Source of the DNA: Dentipellis sp. KUC8613
Taxonomy: Eukaryota; Basidiomycota; Agaricomycetes; Russulales; Hericiaceae
Direction of reading: 5' to 3'
Length of the DNA: 54,451 nt
Assembly (NCBI GenBank): GCA_002286715.1
Contig: NSJX01000079.1
Span: forward strand, 37,733 to 92,183
The stretch's first letter is position 1. Each line of letters starts with the position of its first letter. This document shows, one piece after another, positions 23,300 through 34,045 of this stretch. Position numbers and translations under genes: made by a program. Under the pieces are notes generated by a model. That model was given only the letters and a program-made list of their open reading frames with translations. It was not told where the DNA came from and searched no databases.

Positions 23300-23960
23300 G
23301 AGTGGTGGAAAGAAGTCAGTACATAACTCACGTTAGCCCGATGCGCGAACTTACGAGATCTGTGTCCAATATTCAGACGTGCCACCGTCGTTGATTTGTT
23401 TCGTGACGATTGTCCAGACTTTCACCAATCCCTCCGCCTTCATTACGCGTGGTCACCCTTTCTCTCATCCTCAGCTGGCACGGGCGCCGGCACTCTTCTC
23501 GATACGCGACGTGTGTGGGAACACCCGTATCTTCACCCCGAATCACGGTGCGCGTGGTAAGCGGATTTTCCAGGGAAGTCATGCAGCAGGGCCGGGGTCG
23601 TGCACTAACAAGAGGCATACGGGCACGCCGTATTTTGGGGATCATCTGCATGATCAAACCCGAGCCCCCACTTACAAGTGAGGAGGCGGCCACGCGGGGG
23701 AAGGACGGGTCGTGGCTTGGTGGGTCTTGGACATTCCTACTAGGGGTGCCGATGTACTGGGCGGAGAATACAAGATGGCGCGCATTTACGCAACGGGTAT
23801 CCTCTTGTGATCGCCTGTAGTTTGGTTCCTGCTAGGTCTTGCTCAACATCAGACACGTTGTTTCTCAAGTCTGATGCTGTTTCCCATCTAGATTGCAAGC
23901 AGCATGCGACGTGCCGGGGTCTGCATATTGTAACACCCTTTCAAGCACTGTTCGAGAACT
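23300..23960. repeat. duplicated spacer shared with 8831-9855 and partly with 640-870 and 16461-16758
   Basis: The BTB downstream segment. It is nearly identical to 16461-16758 over its first ~290 bases and continues homologous to 9380-9855 up to the string ctgttcgagaactc. No conserved reading frame between copies. Confidence 0.7.
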
Positions 23961-25110
23961 CGGTCACCGGCTAGGACCGAAGTCCTCTACATGCCCTGTG
24001 CGGTCGTTCGACCTGATAAACACCCGCGTGCATGTGGATTGGAGGCGTCTGTCAAGCAGTATCTGCCTGTATCTTTTCCCGGGTATGTGCTTTCCCACTT
24101 CGACCTTCGAAAGAGGACAATGCAACGATAACATCTTCGGCAGATGCCATGACGGCAAAACCGCCTTCTGCAAGTTGTACGCCAGCAGGCGCCAGCGCCT
24201 GATTGCTTGGCTTCCATTTGGTGCCGAATACCTGCTATCTGTTCCTATCGCGTCTCATCGTACCCAGCCCCTGGCGATACTCGCTGCGGCACCATAACTC
24301 CTACCTCCGCAGTACCTGCCGTACCCTTATTTCGTTCTGATCATCGAGTCGATCGCGAGGCCTGTACGTGTCTCAAGAGGGGCGTTGCTCAGCGCACGTT
24401 GGGGCCGTCGATGTATATGTCAGCACACGATGCAGGTAGGCTTCTCCGTCCATGTGTCCAGGGTTTGGTCTCTTATCCGTGACTCCACCAGAAGTTTTCT
24501 CGCATGGCGCGGCCGTCCCTCGCCGGACCCTCGAGTGAGGTCTCCAATGCCAGGGTTCCTGGCTGAAACCCTTCTCACGTTTGTCCAGTTCTCGGCCTAG
24601 ACAGTGCAGTCATTGAAGATTGACCCTCAAATCTCTACGGCGATCTGTCCCGTACGGGGCCGCAAATATCCGGGTGTATGCTTGCGAAGTATCGGATTAA
24701 CATGAATCCATGGCGGTGCGTTCCGCTCCTAGGACCCATCGTCCACATGCTCACTTCTGATTTCTGATTGTTTTTGATTCTTCGAAGTATGCGAACGTCG
24801 TAACATCGAAGTGTGCGGGAGGCTGTTGTCACGCCTTCTCCAGCTGCGATCTTGCAGCGCAGTCTTGTGCGGAGCTGGGAGTGTATCATCGCATTCACAT
24901 GCATTAAGTACAGGGTACGACTGTATTTGCTCTGGTACCCGTGGTGTAGATTGACTGATTAACATCGCTCCTCCCCTTATGTGGACGGCACTTTCGGTCA
25001 GGCTACTTCTGTGGTTCTTTACACGGGTAATAGCGACCGAGCTCGCTTCCCGAGGAGCTACCGCTCAATGTATTTCGTCGGAATTTTGGGGGCGGTTTAG
25101 TCTCGGGGGC
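23961..25110. other. 1.15-kb segment absent from the related block at 9856
   Basis: In the related block, the sequence before and after this stretch is nearly joined (gagaactc then ttcccggca). The segment is therefore an insertion here or a deletion there. It holds a plus open frame to 24297 without recognisable domains. I found no clear terminal repeats. Confidence 0.5.
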
Positions 25111-25116
25111 GGATTC

Positions 25117-25593
25117 CCGGCACCGTTCTGCTCTGAGTATCTTATAGTGACCACTACGCCAGTATGAGCCTTGGCTCCCGGGAACATATGGTGGAATTCT
25201 GTATTTTGCAAATTACAATACGAAAGCTTTCTAAGCCCGCTTCGCGTTCATCTGCGATGACAGCTGCTTGCATATTGATTAATGGCACGGGATACACCCT
25301 CACGTCGGAGGCACGACGGCAGGTGCTGAGATGATTCAAGAACGCATGACTTCATGGTCTTATATATCCGTACGGGGCGAGTGATAATTGTACAACTTCC
25401 TATGTTTACATCTCTCTCTGAATTGCCTTTCGCTATCCAGCAGGCCTCCCGAGCCGTCATTAGGGCGTGCTCTCTGAACGAGTTCAAGGATCATTATCTC
25501 TGTAATATTTCGGTTGTTAGTGATGTTACAGTAATAATGATAAAGTATACAGACGAGAGGAATAGATCCCACGATAAGTCTTGACAATTCTGA
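25117..25593. repeat. duplicate of 9856-10326
   Basis: See the left copy. Here the final part (from 25494) is the coding 3' end of F-box gene M on the minus strand, so this is the donor-like, less damaged copy. Confidence 0.8.
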
Positions 25594-27324
25594 AGCACTA
25601 TATTTCCGCCATCGTCTCTGCTCACAGACCACCTGAGCCATACTCGGCGTCGATAGATCCAAGTGCTAAGGAAGTCGATGGTATGCAAAGCACGGCTGCC
25701 GTTCTGGGCAATGGCCATGGCGTGACGATAAACCAAGGCAACCAGTCTTCGTCTCTTCGCCAGTCGACTATCGCGACTCTCCTCCTCAGTGAAGAAAAAT
25801 CTGAAGTCGTCATCGGGAAGGTTGAGGTACACTCGGATGTGGCAAAGGTGACTGAGAGTAGCGATATCACGAACGATGGATTCCTGTGAAAGAGCATAAT
25901 TGTCAATAAGATATGTCAAGAGACTTGGTTTCTACACGAGTCATACCGCTGCAGCATCGATGTCGGACTCGGACTCTCCTTCCGAACGATACCGATGGAG
26001 TTGCAGGAAGCGAAGGTTGGGGAAGGCGGTCACAATGTGTCGAGAAAGTAGACGATCGTTGAAGTCGGCCCTGAAAGCGACTTCTAATTTTTCCATAGCA
26101 GTGAATGGGCCATGCATCTTGCCAAATATGTCGAGAAGATCGCTGGCCGTAACAAGGGAAGGTTTGGTGAAACCATCAATTGTTTCCGTTAGCTTGACAT
26201 TGAAGCGATAGTAGCGTGGACAATCAACAAGGCGCAGCTCCCGCAGGGCGAGCGGTAAATGCGAATACAACGCGTCTGTTGGATCGGGATATGGAAGGTA
26301 AACTGTGTCCATATTACTGAAGGATGCCACAAACGAAGTATCTGGAGGCCAAATGAGGGTTTGTGTCGACGTGCCCGTGTGGAAGAAGTGAAGATCCAGA
26401 ACGCGGAGACGTGGCATCTTCGAGCACAAGCACGCAAATATGGTCGGATCAGCTTCATAGTTCTCATCATAGAGCTTCAGCTCTCGCAAGCACGGCCAAT
26501 CGATTGATGCCATCTGCGCAAGCGGGGCCATGGCTGAGGGGAGGTGGAGAACTTCGAGGTGTTGGTGGAGTGATAGGAACAAAGGGGACATGTAGCATCG
26601 CCTGGGAAGGGCCGGCCGTCGGTTGCCGTTCCAATTTGAAACATACGGGTCCATTATGGTATAATAGAATTCTGTGAGGGGGAAAGAGGCCGGTGATGTA
26701 TCGGGAGGGAAGTGAAAATTTGAATGAGATGAGGTCGAGGACTCGATGACCTCCAAAGCGCGAAAGGCTGGTGCAGAGCTCAATTGCTTCAAGTACAACC
26801 AGTAAACACCATCCTGTAGGTCTCTGAAGCATATCTTGCGCAAGGCCACGAGATGGGGTAGGGTTTTGAGGAAATCGCCTCGGTCAAAACCTGAGTATGT
26901 CGTAAAATACCCGAAGAAAACGATGGTCCTTACGACAACACCTCATAAGATCATCACGAAAAGGAATAGCATTTACAAAAGTGTGCACACCTGAGAAAGG
27001 GCCACGATGCAGGTGGAGGATTAGACGTATAGAGCGATGTGCAATTGATAGTAGCCATCTTGAACAGAGTAGGCAGACATAACGCGCGCCAGCGCTTGGA
27101 AGTTAGGCTGAGCTGTTTCATACTGTCACCCTCGAGCTCTTCAGAGGCCAGGATATGGATAATGAGAAGGAGGACATCATCATTGAGCCTTTCCAGATCG
27201 TAACTGCTGGAGATCATTTTTGACCGCTCTATATACAAAGAAAACGGCATGCTCACGTTGAAGGGCGATCGGTATTGTTGGTGGCCACGCGTGCCGGGAT
27301 TTCTCCCGCTCTTATCAACAGCAT
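25494..27324 (-). CDS. F-box/LRR-like protein (copy M), intact
   Basis: Four exons: 27324-27257, about 27206-26991, 26928-25947 and 25883-25494, giving about 551 residues in phases 2, 2, 0. The acceptor of exon 2 is ambiguous by three bases (cag cag at 27209-27204), which would add or remove one residue. The F-box core L-E-R-L-N-D-D-V-L is near residues 27-35, followed by L-S-L-T-S-K-R-W-R-A-L-C-L-P. Exon 3 has L-E-V-L-H-L-P, L-R-E-L-K-L-Y-D, L-R-V-L-D-L-H-F and L-R-E-L-R-L-V-D. Exon 4 has I-R-V-Y-L-N-L-P-D-D-D. Its first exon is the longest in the family (22 codons). It converges with the BTB pseudogene at 22495-23299. Confidence 0.82.
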
Positions 27325-28264
27325 CGCTTGATCTGGTTGCGGTGCGTATAGACCCGAGTCGGGGACGCGAAACTCAGCGAGAGCAAACGCTTCGCGTTGA
27401 AGTCGATGTGAATGGCGTCGGGTGGCGGATATCCATCTGGGCGCTCAATTGACGTGGGAGTCGCTTCCCCAATCTATTCCCTCTATGTCTTGTACTTAGC
27501 CTAATACCTCGTTTCTGTATGCTGCTTTGCGTGGCGATTTCTGATTTGCGATCTCTTCGTGGGTGTGCAACGTTCTTGGCTATCACTGCTCGTCCCGCTC
27601 CCATATCGCCTCAGGCTGTTCGCCTGTCTGGATCCGTGCACTTTATCAACAAGCTTGCGGCTCATCTCTCTCTACCCATCCCTATGCTTGTGTCATACAG
27701 TCCTCGTTTGTCCTCGGAGTCATCCGTGATTTCATCCCACACCTTGTTTCCCTTGGGCGAGTCTTCGACACATTGCAAGGCTGCCCTCTTCGTAAACCAA
27801 TTAGAAGCGAAGCATGCACATGCGGAGAATGAGGGCATAGTGAAGGAACGCACCGTTATGGCTTGACAATGATGTGATACTTCGTGAATGTGCACTGTGA
27901 TGTTCATGAACCCGTACCGCGCGTAGACAGGCGCTCGTTCGGGTCCAAGGCGTCAAGGCGTCAAATTTCAACGGCCGCACCAGGGAGGCGGAGATGGCGA
28001 GGCCAACACAGCGTTCTGTTGAGAAGACAGGGTGCTGGAGATCGATGATCCGGATCATTGCACACAAAGCCTTTGACGGCAGTAAGCCTTCCATACCAAC
28101 ATCCTTGCTACAGTGCTTTGCATAATAAATACACAGCCCTCCGGTTTTCAAATGTACCTATGGTTATAGTGGTATCACCGTCTCGTGCGGTACATGGTTC
28201 TTACACTTCTCATGCAAGTAAGAGAGATAGTTGCAGTCACAGATCGTCGCTGTAGAGCTCTAGG
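27325..28264. other. spacer between two F-box genes
   Basis: Upstream region of copy M and 3' flank of copy O. Short open frames only, none with recognisable motifs. Confidence 0.4.
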
Positions 28265-30425
28265 TTAGACGAGGAGAAAATGGAGGGAGTAAAGGAAGAC
28301 AAACAGGTCTTTGCCTCCACTTGTCCATCCATGCCACCTCGGGTCGACGACAGGTCGCTCCTCAGCATCCCGACCGATATCCCATCTCACCCACAACGCA
28401 TGCCCGTACACGTGAGTTGAAAGAAGTTCAACGACCTCGAGATGTGGCCCACATGCCTGAGCTAGAATATTGGCACAATGGCAGAGATAGTCAAAGAATT
28501 GTCGTCGAGTCCTTATCCTGCGGCGGTATGCTTCATTTCCATAGCGTCCGGTGTCATCATCATCTATGAGGTTGAGATAGATCCGAATGTGGCGGAGGGA
28601 ACGAAGGGCGGAAAGATTGCGCGCAAGGTATTCCTGACAAGAAATGATGTTGTCAGCTGACACGATAACGCGCAAACCATAACCGAGTGAAGTATACCAG
28701 CGTCGACTCAATCTCGGATTCCGTCTCATTGGCGGGGCGATATCGATGGAGTTCAAGAAAGTGGACGTTAGAAAAAGCGGTGGTGATATGATCCAGGAGA
28801 ATACGATCCTGGGTATCTGCAACATATGCGAGCTCGAGTTCCTGTAATGAAGTGAAGTCGCCCTGAAATTGCCCCAAGATATGAAGAAGTTCCGTAGCGC
28901 TCACAAGGTCAGGCCTCGCATATGCTTTGATGACATCCCATCCTTGCTGTCTGAAGTGGTAATAGCGGGGGTGATCGACGAGGCGCAAGGTTTGCAGGTT
29001 GGAAGGAAGACAAGAGTAGAATGCATCAGTGGGGTCTGGATAAGGGAGATATGCTGTCTTTAAGAAGCGGAATGATTTTGTGGACGCCATGTCGGCGGGC
29101 AAAACGAGTGTCTGTGTCAATGATTTGTGTCGGAAGTGGAAGTCAAGAACACGGAGGCACGGCATCTTCGTGCACAAGTGTCCAAATATGGAAGTGTCCC
29201 CGCTGTAGTAAGCGTCGCCATCCAGTGTAAGATCGTAGAGATGAGGCCAATCTATCGCGGCCATTTCCGTGAGCGGCGCCATCACCGAGGGAAGATGAAG
29301 GACCTCGAGAGTCTGGTGCAGCGACACGATGAGCGCATTCAAATAGCACCACTCGTTAACAGGTCCTGGATCGCTCTGCTCGACGGAATACAAATTCGCG
29401 TCGTACCCTGTGTAGATCAATTCCGTTATGGGGAAGGGGGCGTTACGAGGACAAGTAGGAATCGATGACCGTGCACAGAAGGCCTCTTCGATTTCCAAGA
29501 CACGAACGTTCGGCGCAGTGAATGCGAATTCCAAGGCATCCCATCTAACGCCCCTTTCATAGTCGACAAATCGCACTACTCGCAGTGCCACGAGCTGGGG
29601 TAGAATCTGTCGTAAATTTCCCTCGTCAAAGCGCATGTGTGTTTGGGGATAACCAGTAAAGGTCATTTTCCTTGAATGTGGCACGTGTGCAATTCATTAG
29701 TTTGAGCATAAGAATCGGGTGTATGAACACACTTTATGTGAGGCCAAGACACGCGAGGAGGACCGCCTTTGAAGAGCATGCGGCAATCAACCTTGACTTT
29801 ATCAAAGAGTGATGGTAGGCACACATAGCGCAGACGCCTTGTCGTTAGACTGAGATTTAACAAATCGCGACGATGGTCCCGTGTGAGATAGTGCACAACG
29901 AGCATGAGCACGTCGTCGTCGAGCCTTTTCGATGACTATAAGTAGTGTTTTTCTCGAGTAGAGTCGACTCGACTCGATCGCCGAGTGAGCCGGATCGAGT
30001 CGCGACTCGCTTATGTACGAGTCGAGTCGAGTTCTGCTCGACCAACTCACGAGTGACATCGATTTCGGGGGTTTCTTCTGCAACTTATCCCAAGATTTAT
30101 GCTTTGTTGCTAATGCACATGTGAAGCTTTTCTGCATACTTCAGTAGCTCTAGGATACTTTCTGCTAGCATAGCTATTTGTCCTGTTATATTTTTCGAAA
30201 ATATGTCAGGGTGATGACATAAGATTTTGTACCAAAGGCGGCACGAAATCGACTCGACGACTCGCTCGAAGTCAACTCACCCAGACTCAAATTTCCGCGA
30301 GTTTCTCCGAGTCGGACTCGATGGCGACTCGACTCGACTCGAGCAAAACACTAACTATAAGTGATGTGGCGGCTGTTGTACATGAACGAAAAGACTTACG
30401 ACGATATGCGAATTGGTGCATCCAT
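28265..30425 (-). CDS. F-box/LRR-like protein (copy O), MITE in intron 1
   Basis: Four exons: 30425-30400, 29924-29733, 29670-28698 and 28633-28265, giving 519 residues. The phases (2, 2, 0) agree with the five intact relatives. Exon 1 encodes M-D-A-P-I-R-I-S; the F-box core is then S-L-D-D-D-V-L, one position shorter at its start than in relatives. Exon 3 includes L-E-V-L-H-L-P, L-R-V-L-D-F-H-F and L-R-L-V-D-H-P-R-Y-Y; exon 4 has L-R-H-I-R-I-Y-L-N-L. Intron 1 is 475 bases instead of about 50-60 because a transposable element sits in it. Whether the transcript is still spliced correctly cannot be told from sequence. Confidence 0.75.
29943..30353. mobile_element. hAT-like MITE, 411 bp
   Basis: Inverted ends tagtgttttt-ctcgagt and its partner actcgagcaaaacacta, flanked by the 8-bp direct repeat actataag (29935-29942 and 30354-30361). 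An 8-bp target duplication and T-A-G-T-G ends fit the hAT superfamily. The interior is rich in gactcgactcg/gagtcgagtcg palindromes and has no transposase frame, so it is non-autonomous. It lies within intron 1 of the minus-strand F-box gene O. Both target copies are intact, which suggests a fairly recent insertion. Confidence 0.88.
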
Positions 30426-31372
30426 TTTGAATGGCTTCGACACAAGAGACCGAGCCTGAGTAGTGTGGCCCGTGTATCGCAAGGCTTAGAATTCGCAGGA
30501 TAAATAAGGACAAACAGTACTGTAAGAAGAATTACTAGTACTTCATGCACATGATCCATTGCAGTCAAGACGAGCGCGTCAAAGTGGTTGACTCTTGTAA
30601 TTTGCACGATGAGTAATTTAGGGAAAATATGGCATTCGTGGATCGGGAGCTATTGCATACAAGTCCTGGTCGGTCAGGCCTCGGAGCCGGGCGTACGAGA
30701 TATCTACATACGATGGTCATTTGCGCACGTTTATACTAGTGCCCCCGACCCAGGGTCGGGTACACAAAACTCAGTGGCCCGGACGCCGAGTAAAACAACC
30801 TGTGTACGTGAGTACCGGGTATTTCTCATCAGGGACGACGCCGAAAATATACACTTTCTTCCCTTCTTTCCGCGTCTCAAATCTGACCATCCATTGTTGT
30901 CATTGTACGTGATCTTACTTCTCGCTATGGATTCTAAGTGGCTTGAATAAAAAGAACAACTCAGAACTGCAAGGAAACGCCTAGAATGCCCTATTATGAA
31001 TAGTCGACAGACAGAGGTATCGAATGAGCCAGGCATTATCGCCATGGCGAGCGGCAACTGCAACCTCGAACGTTCAACAGTTGCGTCGATCAGGGTGGTG
31101 TATGGTGCAGGCAGACAGGAGCGAACCTACACCCGCCATCGAAGATCGGCGCATCGAAACTCTGCAAAAGTGGGTATCGACGATCAGCCGTGTGTCCTCG
31201 GATATAGATTTGATGAGACGCACCTCCCACCTGCACATGCTTCAGCAGCATGTTCTGGGGTAACAACAGGCATGGCGAACGAGGGATCTATTGCGTGTTG
31301 AGAAGTGTCCTGACGTGAGATATCGCGGATCCAGGTCTAGGAATTTGTTGATAAATGCACACTTTCTCGGCT
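30426..31372. other. spacer between two F-box genes
   Basis: Contains the presumed promoter of copy O and, at about 30447-30490, a 44-bp string (cgagcctgagtagtgtggcc...) found again at 10333-10375. No gene supported. Confidence 0.45.
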
Positions 31373-33164
31373 TCACAGCTCATCCCTACAAAGATGTGAA
31401 TCAGACAGTCCAAAAAGGCACCGTGAAGAGCTAACGAACAAGTACTTATCATTAGCCAGGTACGCATCGGGCTGGCAATCGAGCACCGGACGCCCATCCT
31501 CATCCCGCGACACATCCCAGCGCATCCACACCGCTTCATCGTACACCATAGGTGAGAGGATGTCGATGAACTGCAAACGCGGGCTACAGGACTCAGCAAT
31601 GATCGTGGCGTAACGGCCTAGAAGTCCCAGAAATTCTCGTAGGGTCAGACTACGGCAAAGACGGCGTTCTCCGGCATAGATGACGGTGTCGTCGTCTTCG
31701 CAGGGATTGAAGTACGTGCGGAAGTGGCGAAGGGAGTGAAGGGCGGAAAGGTTTCGTGATATCGATCTCTATCGCATGAGGTCAGTGCTCGGAAGAAAGA
31801 GTCATACGGAGGACCAAGCCATACCACTATATCCTCGGTATCGGACGCGGGTGCTCCCGCTGGGCGATAGCAGTGAAGCTGGAGGATACGAAGATTCGGG
31901 AATGCGGAGATGATGTGCCCGACGAGCGCATGTGTCTCGCTGTCAATCTCAAATGCGACCCCTAACACCCCTAAGGAAGTAAACGCGCCCTGCAATTGCT
32001 TAAGAACGTGCAATAGATCCGTCGCAGTGATCAAGATAGGCCTTGTGTAGACATTCGAGACATCTTTATGTTCGGCTTTGAAGTGATAATAGCGAGGCCG
32101 GTCAATGAGATATAGATGCCGCAATGTAGACGGGAGGTAAGCATAAAGTGTGTCATTCGGATCGGGATAAGGGAGGGACACCGTCTGTAGACTGCCAAAC
32201 GACGGAGTGGAGGATGCATCGGAGGGCCAGATGAGAGTCTGCGACAAGAACTTGTGCCGCAAGTGGAGATCGAGGGTGCGGAGACGAGGCATCCTCGCGC
32301 ATAGACGAGAGAAGAGAGTGGGATCATCTCCATAGTAGTTGTCACCGTCGAGTGTAAGTTCCCGCAAGCGAGGCCATTCAACAGTCGCCATCTCGGGTAA
32401 AGGCGCCATTACGGAAGGAACCCGAAGAACTTCGAGAGTTTGGTGTAGCGCTAGAATAAGAGCATTCAAATAGCACCATGTATGGACGGGTTCTGACTCC
32501 TTTCGCATTGCCATTCTATAGCGTTCTCGAGGAGGATGGGCACTGTATCCAGCATAGACAAATTCAGTTAAACAAGAATGAGACAGACCTCCGTCGGGGA
32601 TAGTGAGAGTTTGTCGCCATGAGCTAAAAGGTTCTTCGATCTCCAGAACACGGACGTTCGGTGCGGCAAGCATAAGTTGTAGGGAATCCCATGTGAGCCC
32701 CCACTGGAAGCGAACGAAGCGAATCGTACGCAGTGCAGTAAGGTGAGGAATAATCTGGCGTAGACTTCCCGCATCAAAATTCTGGGATGTTGCAAACGAC
32801 CCAGTGATATCCATAGTTCTTGAATGCACATACGTGAGTAACTAAGAGATTATCACGACGCTACGAGGGCACGCACCTGATATAAGGCCACGTTGCATTT
32901 GGAGGTTCCGAATCGGGTAGCCTTGCACAGTCCACGGTGGCCTTTTCGAACAGCATCGGAAGGCAGACTGAACGTAGATGCTTGGACGTGAAGCTCAATG
33001 TTGTGATGGTGCAGGGATCTTCGGCAGCCAATTCATAGATGATGAGCGTAAGAACATCATCGTTGAGTCTTTCTAGACTGACGAATCAAAGTAAACTTGC
33101 GACTGCCCAGCAGCTTGAACGAAGATGCTTACGATGATAAGCCTTCCCATGGTCCGATATTCAT
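31373..33164 (-). CDS. F-box/LRR-like protein (copy P), intact
   Basis: Four exons: 33164-33133, 33077-32877, 32818-31825 and 31768-31373, giving 540 residues with phases 2, 2, 0. Exon 1 encodes M-N-I-G-P-W-E-G-L-S. The F-box core L-E-R-L-N-D-D-V-L is at residues 12-20, then L-S-F-T-S-K-H-L-R-S-V-C-L-P. Exon 3 shows L-E-V-L-R-V-P, L-R-E-L-T-L-D-G, L-R-T-L-D-L-H-L and L-R-H-L-Y-L-I-D. Exon 4 shows L-R-H-F-R-T-Y-F-N-P and ends shortly after L-C-R-D-E-L. It is tandem with copies O and M on the same strand. Probable Skp1-binding adaptor by family; no substrate can be inferred. Confidence 0.83.
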
Positions 33165-34045
33165 CCTGTGAAGTCTTCAAAGAATAGCCAATTCTTGCAG
33201 ATAAATAAGTACGATGATATATCGTCCTTGTAGAACCTTCAGGGAAGTCGCACCGGCGGGCTTCTCATGAACGCGACGTGGACAAGGACGAACAACAAGT
33301 CACTTGAACCTGACTATATGGTTCTGGCTCCCAAATTGATTGCAGAGTCATGAAAGAAATTGGTGAAGCTGGATGAGGGATATCATGAAGCCATCGTGCC
33401 GTGTAGGAGTAATGAAGTAGTTTGCAAGGAAAGGCAGCTGCATGAGACGCGAGGTTGTTGCCCGACGAGCGTCAATATTCAGATAAGATAAGATAAGCTG
33501 AGGCGCCCGCATTATCCGGAGCCTTCGAATTCGAGGCGCTAGTACTGCGCCCATTGTCCCTTGCGCTTTTGCCTTGCGGACCCTCGACACTAGTTCCCTT
33601 CCACAAACTATTGTTTGATTATGTTCCCCTGTGTCTTATTATATATTTCAATATTATCCGTACGGGAGAAACTACCAGTTTTATTCAGTCTGTCGCCTCT
33701 ATCGACATCCTACCATGACTTGGCCGTCGTGACCTGTCTCTACGTTCAAGCTGCCGCTTCAGTGTGACGTGCTCATAGCTGCCGACGAGTTCGGGTGTTG
33801 TAAAGACGATTGTATCTCGCATATGTCATTCACTTCGCATTCTGCCCGACCAGTACTTACTCACATGTGATGCATTAGTGTTTCAAATTTCTGCTCCTCT
33901 ACCTGTTTCTCGCTCACCGCCTGCGACTCCACCGTCTCAGATTTTTTGCACGCTGTCCTCTTGTACTAACATTGCCACCTCTTCTCAAGTTCAACTACGG
34001 TGCGCATAATCGGTATGCCTTTGACTCGAGCAGCAATATATGGGT
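33165..34045. other. spacer with repeat fragments
   Basis: Holds a short gataa tandem run (about 33481-33498) and the inverted 77-bp fragment at 33541-33617. The remainder is AT-richer unassigned sequence. Confidence 0.45.
33541..33617 (-). repeat. inverted partner of 12160-12233
   Basis: The reverse complement reads caaacaatagtttgtgg and on to gggcgcagtact, matching the left copy with a few substitutions. Possibly a transposon-end remnant. Confidence 0.7.

Noticed and set aside
23893..24297. Plus-strand open frame of about 134 codons in the insertion segment
   Set aside because: No domain, no splice or promoter support and no conserved partner; left as unassigned sequence.
33481..33498. 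Short gataa tandem run as a possible GATA-factor site array
   Set aside because: It is a simple repeat far from any start codon in the right orientation; no evidence of regulatory use.
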